Source of the DNA: Tenacibaculum todarodis | Lineage (GTDB): Bacteria; Bacteroidota; Bacteroidia; Flavobacteriales; Flavobacteriaceae | Assembly (NCBI RefSeq): GCF_001889045.1 | Contig: NZ_CP018155.1 | Location: forward strand, 1,235,001 to 1,299,000 | DNA: 64,000 bases | Direction of reading: 5' to 3' | Shown here: positions 34,528 to 43,775 of the stretch, piece after piece | Layout of the letters: each line of letters begins with the position of its first letter | Position numbering within the stretch: position 1 is the stretch's first letter | Notes under the pieces: model-generated | Told to the model about the DNA's origin: nothing | The model's database searches: none | Seen by the model: the letters and a program-made list of their open reading frames with translations, nothing else | Translations under genes and position numbers: made by a program

Positions 34528-35065
34528 TATATTTGTATAAGAGTTTACAAAGTAGCTGTTTCATAGTCGAAAGATAAGTATTCAACAAAACGTAAATGAT
34601 AAAGTAACGTTCTTTATATAGATTGATTTTCTTTAAAACTGAAATAAATTTTGGATTTAAGTAAAGATTGATAAATGATAATAAAAACTAAGGTTGATGA
34701 AAAGAAACTTTTTAAATGAAACTTGGGAACTCAAATGAAAATTTAAGGAAACAAATAGTAATTATAAAAGACACTTTAATTAATTTATAAAGCTCTATTA
34801 AATTTTAGAAGATTAAAACTTAAGTAAATATTTGAATTCTATTTAAGTTTACATAAGAAATCAATTAGAAACATTCATAAAGTTTAGCAAGTATTTGCTT
34901 GTTATACAAGGATGTTTCATTAGAAATAGTGTAATAGATAATTTCTTCTTTGTAAGAAATACAACGTTTAGAGCGGTGTTTGATGTGTAGCAATACAAAT
35001 CAGTATTAAAAAAACTATTTCGAAAAGCCATATTATAACATTAACTTGTTAAATATGGCTTTTTT
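34528..35065 (+). ncRNA. Candidate non-coding RNA, about 530 nt, function unknown
   Basis: Between rplS and icd there is a gene-free stretch of 827 bp. It begins with a -7 box TATATTTG (34528-34535) and ends with a long terminator (35023-35065). No reading frame of credible length or composition is present on either strand. Hairpins inside include AAACTTAA/TTAAGTTT (about 34819-34851), CAAGTATTTGCTTG and ATTTCTTCTTTGTAAGAAAT (34941-34960). It lacks the marks of tmRNA (no tRNA-like CCA end, no tag frame) and of RNase P RNA (no conserved core). A promoter, several hairpins and a terminator without ORF fit an RNA gene, but a decayed gene is not excluded. Confidence 0.45.
35023..35065 (+). terminator. 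Terminator ending the candidate ncRNA
   Basis: AAAAGCCATATT pairs with AATATGGCTTTTTT; the loop has its own AACA/TGTT stem. No coding gene precedes it for 630 bp. Confidence 0.85.
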
Positions 35066-35151
35066 GTTCTTCATTTTTTCTTTTTATCAAATTCTTAAAA
35101 AAATACACGAAATAATAAGATTTTAGCAATAAAAATCTCAAGCAAAAGTTG

Positions 35152-35159
35152 TAAATTTG
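35152..35159 (+). promoter_or_regulatory. -7 promoter box of icd
   Basis: TAAATTTG matches TAnnTTTG, 60 bp before the icd ATG, directly after the ncRNA terminator. Confidence 0.5.
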
Positions 35160-35216
35160 CTGTCGCTTCAAATTAAATTTATTCGTTGTTAGCACAACAT
35201 AAAAACTTACATATAA

Positions 35217-37445
<2,229 letters not shown>

Positions 37446-37466
37446 TTCAAACAGATTTTACTAAGA

Positions 37467-37497
37467 AAAAGCAGACTTTTAAGTCTGCTTTTTTTAT
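37467..37497 (+). terminator. Terminator after icd
   Basis: AAAAGCAGACTT pairs with AAGTCTGCTTTTTTT, followed by more T. It overlaps the -7 box of murQ at its right end. Confidence 0.9.
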
Positions 37498-37502
37498 TTT
37501 TG
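37495..37502 (+). promoter_or_regulatory. -7 box of murQ, leaderless geometry
   Basis: TATTTTTG fits TAnnTTTG and ends 5 bp before the murQ ATG at 37508, so the transcript would be leaderless or nearly so. It is built from the T-run of the icd terminator. Confidence 0.35.
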
Positions 37503-37507
37503 AAAAT

Positions 37508-38323
37508 ATGAGTTTTACCAAAACAACAGAACAAGCATCAAAATATAATCATTTAGAAAAAATGAGTATTTCTGAATTATTAACTAATATTAATAATGAA
37601 GACAAAACGGTTCCGCTTGCGGTAGAAAAATCGCTGCCACAAATAGAAAAACTAACAAAAGCTATTGTTCAAAAACTACAAAGTGGCGGACGTTTATTTT
37701 ACATTGGAGCAGGAACTAGTGGAAGGTTAGGAATTGTAGATGCATCTGAATGTCCGCCAACATTTGGAGTTCCTCATGAGCTTGTAGTTGGTTTAATTGC
37801 TGGTGGAGATTATGCAATTAGAAAAGCTGTTGAATTTGCAGAAGATTCAACAGAACAAGGTTGGGCCGATTTACAAAAACACAAAATTTCTAAAAATGAT
37901 GTTGTAATTGGAATTGCAGCTTCTGGAACAACTCCTTATGTAATTGCAGCGCTTGAAAAATGTAATAAAAATGCTATTATAACAGGTTGTATTACTTGTA
38001 ATACAGGAAGTCCACTAGCAGAAACAGCACAATTTCCTATAGAAGTTGTTGTTGGACCTGAGTTTGTAACCGGAAGCTCTAGAATGAAAGCAGGAACAGC
38101 TCAAAAACTAGTTTTAAACATGCTTTCTACTGCTGCAATGATTCAGTTAGGGAAAGTTAAGGGCAACAAAATGGTAGACATGCAACTCTCTAATAATAAA
38201 TTAGTAGATAGAGCAGAAAAAATGTTAATTACTGAATTAAATATCGACCAAGAAACTGCTAGTATTTTATTAAAAAAGTACGGAAATGTTAGAGAAGCTT
38301 TAAAAAATTATAAAAATGCCTAA
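37508..38323 (+). CDS. murQ: N-acetylmuramic acid 6-phosphate etherase MurQ
   Basis: A 271-residue SIS-domain protein. It contains GRLFYIGAGTSGRLGIVDAS and ECPPTFG with the catalytic Glu, VIGIAASGTTPYVIAAL, and VVGPEFVTGSSRMKAGTAQK, the MurQ signature. It cleaves the lactyl ether of MurNAc-6-phosphate to give GlcNAc-6-phosphate in peptidoglycan recycling. It is slightly shorter than E. coli MurQ (about 300). It overlaps the next small gene by 8 bp. Confidence 0.93.
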   Translation: MSFTKTTEQASKYNHLEKMSISELLTNINNEDKTVPLAVEKSLPQIEKLTKAIVQKLQSGGRLFYIGAGTSGRLGIVDASECPPTFGVPHELVVGLIAGGDYAIRKAVEFAEDSTEQGWADLQKHKISKNDVVIGIAASGTTPYVIAALEKCNKNAIITGCITCNTGSPLAETAQFPIEVVVGPEFVTGSSRMKAGTAQKLVLNMLSTAAMIQLGKVKGNKMVDMQLSNNKLVDRAEKMLITELNIDQETASILLKKYGNVREALKNYKNA

Positions 38324-38555
38324 AAAAGCAACTTTTGAAAGAGGAATTAAGCAACTACTTATCTTATTAGGTTTGTTAGTCTTCTCTCCTATTGTGTTAA
38401 GTCTTGGTTTTAAATCGTTAAGAATTTATACAGAGAGTCCGCAAATATATATTTCTTACCTTTTGTTAACTATTGGAGGTTTATTAATACTATTTACGGT
38501 GTACTTTGGTTTTAAAACCATTAAAACATTTTTAGACACCTTATTTGAAAAATAA
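38316..38555 (+). CDS. Small membrane protein, DUF6095-like
   Basis: A 79-residue protein with two membrane helices (LLILLGLLVFSPIVLSLGF and ISYLLLTIGGLLILFTVYFG) and a positively charged start. It overlaps the end of murQ by 8 bp and the next reading frame starts right after its stop. I associate this type (DUF6095) with murQ in Flavobacteriaceae, from memory. Function unknown; the link to murQ suggests a cell-envelope role. Confidence 0.65.
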   Translation: MPKKATFERGIKQLLILLGLLVFSPIVLSLGFKSLRIYTESPQIYISYLLLTIGGLLILFTVYFGFKTIKTFLDTLFEK

Positions 38556-38556
38556 T

Positions 38557-39612
38557 TTGAACACTAAAAAAAGCATACAAAAACTCTTAAGCTGGGAATA
38601 TTGGCCAATGTACATGTTTTACTTGCCAAACATCCCATTTGCTTTATACCAAACTATAAAAGGAGGTAGTTTAACTTTTTTTACTGCCACAAATCCGGCA
38701 ATAGAAAATAGTGGAATTGGAACGGAATCTAAACACAAAACCTTACTCCTATTTCCTGAAAAACACTTACCTAAAACAGTATTTCATAAAGCAAATTCCT
38801 CAATAAAAAACACTTTAAAAAGTTTAAATGCTGAAGGAATTACCTTTCCAATAATTGCAAAACCAGATATTGGTTTTAGAGGTTTGTTAGTTAAAAAAAT
38901 TGAAAATGAAACAGCACTGATTCACTATTTAGAAAAATATGCAATAGATGTTTTAATTCAAGAATTTTTAACTCAAGAAAACGAATGTGGTATTTTTTAC
39001 CATCGTTTACCAAACGAAGAAAAAGGCACAATTTCTTCAATTACTTTAAAGGAATTTTTACATGTAATTGGTGACGGGAAATCTACTTTAGAAACCTTAA
39101 TTTTAAAAGATAAAAGAGCAACTATTTACCTTGAACTTGTAAAGGAGAATCCGCTTTTAGATTTAGATAAAATTATTAAAAAAGATAAAAAAGTAAACCT
39201 TTCTGCCATAGGAAACCACTGCAAAGGAACTCGCTTTATAAATGGTAATCATTTAATTTCAAACAAATTAGAGAACACATTTGATATACTAAACAAACAG
39301 TCTAACAATTGGTTTTATGGTAGATTGGATGTTAAATATAATTCTTTTGAGGATTTAGAAAATGGCGATTTTAAAATTCTTGAATTAAATGGAATACTTG
39401 CAGAACCTACTCATATTTATGATGCTGAAAAAACTACGTATTTTAAAGCATTAAAAACAATGAGAAATCATTGGAAACAGTTATCTAAAATTGCTATCTA
39501 CAATAATAAAGTACAAAATGTACCGCATAGAACAACTTTAGGTTTACTTAAAGATGTTAGAAAGTTAAATAAATACACCAAGTATATTTCTAAGTTAAAT
39601 AGAATTGACTAA
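38557..39612 (+). CDS. ATP-grasp-like protein
   Basis: A 351-residue protein starting at TTG 38557 (MNTKKSIQKLLSWEYWPMYM); a second TTG at 38545 is in frame, and no ATG occurs before residue 19. Residues about 95-160 (EGITFPIIAKPDIGFRGLLV, IDVLIQEFLTQENECGIFY) resemble the nucleotide-binding lid of ATP-grasp ligases, and GDFKILELNGILAEPTHIYD (about 285) resembles their metal-binding 'ExN' end. I know it as a conserved flavobacterial protein sometimes called D-Ala-D-Ala ligase-like. Substrate unknown. It overlaps the convergent DinB gene by 18 bp. Confidence 0.65.
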   Translation: MNTKKSIQKLLSWEYWPMYMFYLPNIPFALYQTIKGGSLTFFTATNPAIENSGIGTESKHKTLLLFPEKHLPKTVFHKANSSIKNTLKSLNAEGITFPIIAKPDIGFRGLLVKKIENETALIHYLEKYAIDVLIQEFLTQENECGIFYHRLPNEEKGTISSITLKEFLHVIGDGKSTLETLILKDKRATIYLELVKENPLLDLDKIIKKDKKVNLSAIGNHCKGTRFINGNHLISNKLENTFDILNKQSNNWFYGRLDVKYNSFEDLENGDFKILELNGILAEPTHIYDAEKTTYFKALKTMRNHWKQLSKIAIYNNKVQNVPHRTTLGLLKDVRKLNKYTKYISKLNRID

Positions 39613-40095
39613 ATCTTTTTTTGGTGTGGTTGGATTGTAACCAAAATCGGCATCTGGTAATTGGATTCCTAATTGATGAATTATAAAACCGATACTTGCA
39701 AAATGATGTATTGCGTGGCTATGAGCTTGTGCTAAAGCACTTCCTAATGTATAATTTGCTGTTATTTTACCTGTTCCTAAATCGTCAGTTACCGAAATAA
39801 TTTGATCGAAATCTACACTTTCTATAGTGTACAATTGTGTTATCACTTTATCAAAATAAGCTAAACCTGCTGCTGTTGTTTGTTCAGCTAAACAGTTTCT
39901 TTCTCTTAATGAAAAATCTACATTTTTACTTTCTAAACCATTAAATATACAGGTAAAAGCATCTAAAATATGACGCATATTACAACCTATACTAGAATTA
40001 TATGGAAGAATTGTTCCGTTGCTATATTGTTCGTCTGAAATAGAATTTAATAATTTTATTCCTCTTTGTAAGTTTTTCTCTATTGCTTTGATCAT
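39595..40095 (-). CDS. DinB family protein
   Basis: A 166-residue four-helix-bundle protein. The metal-binding histidines are in NMRHILDAF (about His37) and HSHAIHHFASIGF (about residues 126-138), the usual DinB pattern. Family members bind a divalent metal and include thiol transferases; for most no reaction is known. It is monocistronic and ends inside the convergent gene. Confidence 0.78.
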   Translation of the reverse strand: MIKAIEKNLQRGIKLLNSISDEQYSNGTILPYNSSIGCNMRHILDAFTCIFNGLESKNVDFSLRERNCLAEQTTAAGLAYFDKVITQLYTIESVDFDQIISVTDDLGTGKITANYTLGSALAQAHSHAIHHFASIGFIIHQLGIQLPDADFGYNPTTPKKDLVNSI

Positions 40096-40347
40096 TAAGA
40101 ATTAGGCTTTTTAAGATAAGTCGCATAAATATATAACTATTTACTTTTTTAAATAAAATATTCTAAAAAAAACTATTAACAACTTAGTTACAATAAACCC
40201 AGCAAACAAGCTTAGCCCTGATTGAACGGCATGTTTGAGCTCTTTTTGAAGTATGAAAAAAAGCGAGTAGTGAAAGCAGGAAATAGCTTCTAAAAAGAAA
40301 AAAAAGAGTCGGGAAAACTACCTACTAGATACTACAAACTAAATTTT
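40096..40347. other. Gene-free region between the DinB gene and the sigma-54 promoter
   Basis: No gene is seen. The region contains structured element copy 2 (40208-40289) and otherwise AT-rich sequence; the sigma-54-type promoter at 40346 closes it. Confidence 0.7.
40208..40289 (+). repeat. Structured intergenic element, copy 2 (class II)
   Basis: Outer arms AAGCTTAGCCCTG and CAGGAAATAGCTT pair; core GATTGAACGGCATG; inner hairpin GAGCTCTTTTT / AAAAAAAGCGAGTAG; then TGAAAGC. The inner hairpin arms differ from copy 7 but remain paired. Confidence 0.8.
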
Positions 40348-40361
40348 GGCACGCTTGTTGA
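40346..40361 (+). promoter_or_regulatory. Sigma-54 (RpoN)-type promoter
   Basis: TTGGCACGCTTGTTGA has a perfect -24 half (TTGGCACG) and a -12 half TTGA with one change from TTGC; GG and the -12 dinucleotide have exactly the 10-bp spacing of the consensus. Transcription should start near 40373, leaving a leader of about 55 nt before the ATG at 40428. No -7 TAnnTTTG box is seen here. Confidence 0.7.
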
Positions 40362-40427
40362 AAACTATACAATAATTGCGGAAGCCGAAAAGCATATAGA
40401 GTAAGCGTAACCCTAAATCTAGAAATT

Positions 40428-41339
40428 ATGAAAAAAGGGATATTTTTATTAGTAGCATTATTAACTTTAGGTACAACAGTACAAGCTAAAGAAATTGCAC
40501 CAACTAACAAAATTGGGGTTAACTATACTTATAGTGAAGCCGTTAGTTTTGTAGAACGAAACATTAAGTTTCACGTATTTTTAAACGGAGATTTTGATTT
40601 TGACACTCATTTCAGAAACAATAACCGTGTTAGAATTGAAAGAAATTACAGAGGTCAAGTATCTCGTATTGGAAACACATTTATTAATTATGATGTTCGC
40701 GGAAACGTAAAACGAATTGGTAGTGTGTATATAGATTATAGCTTTGGAAACTTAGCAAGAGTTGGTAATTTAGAAGTGAGGTATGACAGATGGGGAAATC
40801 CACGTTTTTATGGTCATGTAAAACATTATAACACGTACTATAATTCTGGTAGCGGAATTAGCATACACATTGGAGGTATTTACGATTATTATGATAACTA
40901 CTTTTATAGAAACGATTTTAGAAGACATTATACTCGTTTTAGAGAAGACAACAACTTCTTTTACTACAGAGCAAATACAAATGCTAAAATTGGTAAGCGT
41001 AGCAAAATTATAAAAAGAAGAAAGCCAAGTGCTACACACAACAGAACACGTGGTAACACAACTTATAATAAGAAAGTAAATAGAAGAAGTACTGCTAATA
41101 AAGCACCTATAAAAGCTACTCCAAAAAGGAAAGCAGTAAAAAAAGTTACACCTAGAAAAGTTACACCTAGAAAAACAACTGTAAGAAAGGTAACTCCAAA
41201 GAGAACAACTTCTACAAGAACTACTACTAAGAGAGTAACTCCAAAAAAAGTAATTTCTAAGAGAACAACTCAAAAGAAAGCAACTCCTACTAAGAGTAAA
41301 ACTAAAAGAAAAGTAGCTAAAAGAACTACTAGAAGATAA
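40428..41339 (+). CDS. Secreted protein with very basic, histone-H1-like tail
   Basis: A 303-residue protein with signal peptide (GIFLLVALLTLGTTVQA). The middle (about 50-125) has imperfect repeats built on G-N-x-x-x-I/V-x-Y-D/R (FINYDVRGNVKRIG, YIDYSFGNLARVG, LEVRYDRWGNPRFYG). The tail, about residues 185-303, is almost entirely Lys, Arg, Thr and Pro with repeats of TPRK and TPKK type. No domain is recognised. The tail could bind polyanions such as LPS, nucleic acids or exopolysaccharide. It appears to be transcribed from a sigma-54-type promoter, which implies activation by a dedicated enhancer-binding regulator. Confidence 0.75.
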   Translation: MKKGIFLLVALLTLGTTVQAKEIAPTNKIGVNYTYSEAVSFVERNIKFHVFLNGDFDFDTHFRNNNRVRIERNYRGQVSRIGNTFINYDVRGNVKRIGSVYIDYSFGNLARVGNLEVRYDRWGNPRFYGHVKHYNTYYNSGSGISIHIGGIYDYYDNYFYRNDFRRHYTRFREDNNFFYYRANTNAKIGKRSKIIKRRKPSATHNRTRGNTTYNKKVNRRSTANKAPIKATPKRKAVKKVTPRKVTPRKTTVRKVTPKRTTSTRTTTKRVTPKKVISKRTTQKKATPTKSKTKRKVAKRTTRR

Positions 41340-41362
41340 ATTGAAGAAGAAGAGTAAATTAG

Positions 41363-41391
41363 AAATCCCGCATAATATGCGGGATTTTTTT
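41363..41391 (+). terminator. Terminator after the basic-tail protein gene
   Basis: AAATCCCGCATAATATGCGGGATTTTTTT is nearly all stem and T-run: AAATCCCGCAT pairs with ATGCGGGATTT. Confidence 0.92.
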
Positions 41392-41418
41392 GTGCTTTAT
41401 ATTTTTTAAAAACTAAAC

Positions 41419-41841
41419 TTAATGAATTTCTAACAATTGTAAAGAGCTCGTATTTTTAATTGCAACCTCTTCAGAAAAATTACCATGTATTAATAAGTTA
41501 TTTTCATGACGGTTAACCAATTCTTTCATTTTTTTCCTATTTAAAAGAAGTATGGTAGCTTTTCCTGAATGATCTTTGGTCTCTAAAATGTTTTCTCCAT
41601 TAAACTCTACAATCCAATTACTTTCGTGAATATTCTCTGTATAATCAAATTCTATTTTAGGCATTTTATAAAAGTTAACATCTTTAATATACCCTAATTC
41701 TACTTTAACTCTTAAGTTGCCTCCTTCTACTGTATACGCTTCCTCTAAACCAGCATCCTCTAATGTAAACTGATTAGCAACTGCCTTTTTCATAGTTATT
41801 TTTAATTGCCCTTCCGCTAAATTTAACCCTAAATCACCCAT
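41419..41841 (-). CDS. Hypothetical protein, 140 aa, behind an Fnr/Crp-like site
   Basis: A 140-residue soluble protein, with no signal peptide. It is probably beta-rich in the first 100 residues (YTVEGGNLRVKVELGYIKDV, FDYTENIHESNWIVEFNGEN) and helical at MKELVNRHENNLL. No domain is recognised. Its promoter region has a -7 box (minus-strand TACTTTTG at 41881-41888) and a palindrome of Fnr/Crp type centred about 43 bp upstream of the expected start, so expression may follow oxygen or redox state. It is monocistronic. Confidence 0.55.
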   Translation of the reverse strand: MGDLGLNLAEGQLKITMKKAVANQFTLEDAGLEEAYTVEGGNLRVKVELGYIKDVNFYKMPKIEFDYTENIHESNWIVEFNGENILETKDHSGKATILLLNRKKMKELVNRHENNLLIHGNFSEEVAIKNTSSLQLLEIH

Positions 41842-41880
41842 TTAATATTGTTTTAAAACGTTAATATATCTATCCTTAAA

Positions 41881-41888
41881 CAAAAGTA
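41881..41888 (-). promoter_or_regulatory. -7 promoter box of the 41841 gene
   Basis: Minus-strand TACTTTTG fits TAnnTTTG, 40 bp before the ATG. Confidence 0.5.
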
Positions 41889-41908
41889 TAGCAAGTACAG
41901 TTATCTTA

Positions 41909-41926
41909 ATATGATATAAATCATAT
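41909..41926 (-). promoter_or_regulatory. Fnr/Crp-type operator palindrome
   Basis: ATATGATATAAATCATAT: 7-bp arms ATATGAT/ATCATAT around ATAA, containing TGAT-N4-ATCA. The centre is about 43 bp upstream of the start predicted from the -7 box, the class II activator position. Confidence 0.6.
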
Positions 41927-41980
41927 AACTATTAATCTTAAAAAGAGTACCGTTTAGATTTTTATATAGTATACTATTTT

Positions 41981-42064
41981 GGGCGTTCGAGCGGGCTTTT
42001 CACTACAATCTTTTGTTCATACTTCACAAAAGGATTTCCACTGCAATCCCTAACGCGAGCGTAT
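41981..42064 (-). repeat. Structured intergenic element, copy 3 (class I)
   Basis: On the minus strand: outer arm ACGCTCGCGTTAGGG, core GATTGCAGTGG, inner hairpin ATCCTTTTGTG / ACAAAAGATT, AGTGAAAAGC and closing arm GAACGCCC. Confidence 0.75.
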
Positions 42065-42081
42065 TTATAAAGAAATAAAGT

Positions 42082-42297
42082 TTATTTCTCTAATTTACAT
42101 TTTACTCTGCCAACATTTTCTGCTTTCTTTTGTGTAATTTTTTTGATTATAGATTTACACTTAATTAAGCCTTTACAGTCTTTCTTTACATGATAGGTTT
42201 TACTTGATGTTGTGGTGCAGATAAATACTTCTTTTCCCATGGTTTGAAAAGCTGTTAAAAAGATGAAAATTGATAACAATAAAAATATTTTTTTCAT
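42082..42297 (-). CDS. Small secreted cysteine-containing protein, 71 aa
   Basis: A 71-residue protein with a signal peptide (KKIFLLLSIFIFLTAFQTMG). The mature 50 residues contain VFICTTTSSKTYHVKKDCKG and a final CKLEK. The pattern 'YH-x4-C ... A-x-x-x-G-R-V-x-C' resembles the short 'xYHxxxCxxL...AxxxGxxPCxxC' motif found in small secreted or Ada-like proteins, but the last cysteine is missing here. Cysteines may form disulfides in the periplasm. Function unknown. Confidence 0.55.
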   Translation of the reverse strand: MKKIFLLLSIFIFLTAFQTMGKEVFICTTTSSKTYHVKKDCKGLIKCKSIIKKITQKKAENVGRVKCKLEK

Positions 42298-42472
42298 AAC
42301 TTGCTTTATTTACTTTCAAATGTAAAGGTTCTTTAATTAATAAAAACTCCAAATAAAATAATTTAAACGGTATAAATAATGCCCCTACACATTATTATAT
42401 GGTGTAAAACTATAATAGATGGAGTTTAATTTTATAATTCTCTTATATTATTGGTAACCTAAAAAATATATT

Positions 42473-42904
42473 TTAATAATTATTTGGGTGGTAAACCAAG
42501 TTACCATTATAGTCTTTTTTATAAGTTCCTAAAACATTTCCGAAACCATCTTTTTTTACAATATTTCCGTTATAGGCTTTAGATAAAGTATACAACACAT
42601 TTCCATATTGATCTTTAACAACTTTATTCCCATTAAAATCTGTAGATTTCACACTTTTTGTGTTTCCATAATTATCTTTAGAAACAGTATTACCATTATA
42701 ATTTTTTGATTCTGTTTTTATAATATTTCCGTATTGGTCTTTCCAAACAAAATCTCCATTATAATTTTTAGAGCCAATAGCTACAACATTTCCATATTGA
42801 TCTTTAGCAATAGTATTACCATTATAATCTTTAGAATAGGTTAGTTTTTGTGCATAACTAAATGCTGTAAAGAATATAAAAACTAGTATTATTATTTTTT
42901 TCAT
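42473..42904 (-). CDS. Secreted repeat protein (YNGN ... KDxYGN repeats)
   Basis: A 143-residue secreted protein: signal peptide IIILVFIFFTAFSYAQ, then five full and one partial repeats of about 21 residues, each of the form x-Y/F-N-G-N/D-x-V-x-K-D-x-Y/F-G-N-V-x-x-x-x-S-K. The regular alternation of NGN and YGN turns suggests a beta-helix or beta-roll-like fold, as in YD/RHS-type repeats. It is apparently monocistronic. The repeat theme resembles the middle part of the 40428 protein. No function known. Confidence 0.65.
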   Translation of the reverse strand: MKKIIILVFIFFTAFSYAQKLTYSKDYNGNTIAKDQYGNVVAIGSKNYNGDFVWKDQYGNIIKTESKNYNGNTVSKDNYGNTKSVKSTDFNGNKVVKDQYGNVLYTLSKAYNGNIVKKDGFGNVLGTYKKDYNGNLVYHPNNY

Positions 42905-42954
42905 GTCTTTTATAATTTAATTTTTATCTACCAAAAATATTTACATAATTCAAT

Positions 42955-42982
42955 AAAACCTTACGGAAATCCGTAAGGTTTT
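42955..42982 (-). terminator. Second hairpin downstream of the response regulator
   Basis: AAAACCTTACGGAAATCCGTAAGGTTTT is a near-perfect palindrome, with U-run potential on the minus strand. Its loop region resembles that of the hairpin at 43059. Confidence 0.6.
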
Positions 42983-43058
42983 AAACTAGCACTTTTTCCT
43001 TTTCAATAGTTTCTTTCCGAAATTATTACTTCAAAGGTAATTTCTTAAAACAAAAAAA

Positions 43059-43078
43059 GACTACGGGTTTCCGTAGTC
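43059..43078 (-). terminator. Terminator after the response regulator gene
   Basis: GACTACGG/CCGTAGTC stem with a 4-base loop; on the minus strand it is followed by TTTTTTTG. Confidence 0.8.
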
Positions 43079-43104
43079 TAAATATTTTGTTTTAAAATGC
43101 ATTT

Positions 43105-43773
43105 TTAAATAAGGCCAAAATCTTTAGCAATAGCAACTAAATGCGCTGGATTATTTGCATTAAAATGTTCTTTTAAAAATTTTAATCTTTTTTCTATAGA
43201 GCTTTTTCCAGATGGTTTTATTCCTTTTTCTTCAAACATTCTAGGCAAATTATCTTGTAAAACGCCTTTAGAAAGTTGTGCTATTATATGAATATCGTAC
43301 GATGTAATTTCAATTGTTTCTTTTGGGTGAATTGCACTCTTTAAACCTGGTGAAATACAAAACTCGTTTGAAGTAAATGTTTTATGTATTGTTTTCTTTA
43401 ATTCTTTTAATCCGTTTCTATTTTTCCAAATATAGCCTTGAATATTTAAGTTTTTGTATAAACTTTGAATTCTAAAAGGTTTGTCTTCTACAGAGAAAAC
43501 AATAATTTTTAAATCCGAAAATTCTTTTCGTATTTTTTCAATCAATTCATCTCCAGATTTTAATTTTTGAGGAGTTCCATCATTTTCAAAAGATAGATCA
43601 GAAATTATTAATTGATATGGTTTATTTATTAAATGTGCTTTTTTAATTTTTAAAAACGCCTCATCACAATAGGAAACATAATCTACTGTTTGTATATTAA
43701 TCTCGTCCAATACAGTTTTAATTCCGCTATTAATAACATCAAAATCTTCTACTACTAAAACTTTTTTAAACAT
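43105..43773 (-). CDS. Response regulator (REC domain plus LuxR/NarL-like C-terminus)
   Basis: A 222-residue protein. The receiver domain (1-125) has VLVVEDFDV with Glu9/Asp10, and the phosphoacceptor Asp59 in LIISDLSFEND. The C-terminal part (about 150-222) has a helix-turn-helix-like pattern (SSIEKRLKFLKEHFNANNPA, HLVAIAKDFGLI) in the position of a NarL-type effector domain, although its helices are divergent. It probably regulates transcription when phosphorylated by the kinase encoded 2 bp upstream. The pair forms an operon, perhaps started by the poly-Asp lipoprotein gene. Confidence 0.85.
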   Translation of the reverse strand: MFKKVLVVEDFDVINSGIKTVLDEINIQTVDYVSYCDEAFLKIKKAHLINKPYQLIISDLSFENDGTPQKLKSGDELIEKIRKEFSDLKIIVFSVEDKPFRIQSLYKNLNIQGYIWKNRNGLKELKKTIHKTFTSNEFCISPGLKSAIHPKETIEITSYDIHIIAQLSKGVLQDNLPRMFEEKGIKPSGKSSIEKRLKFLKEHFNANNPAHLVAIAKDFGLI

Positions 43774-43775
43774 TT

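Noticed and set aside
34528..35065. tmRNA or RNase P RNA as identity of the rplS-icd spacer
   Set aside because: No tRNA-like ends, no tag-peptide frame, and none of the conserved RNase P core sequences.
40770..41273. A 167-codon minus-strand frame under the basic-tail gene
   Set aside because: It is the shadow of a Lys/Arg/Thr repeat: Ser/Cys-rich low-complexity translation, no signals.
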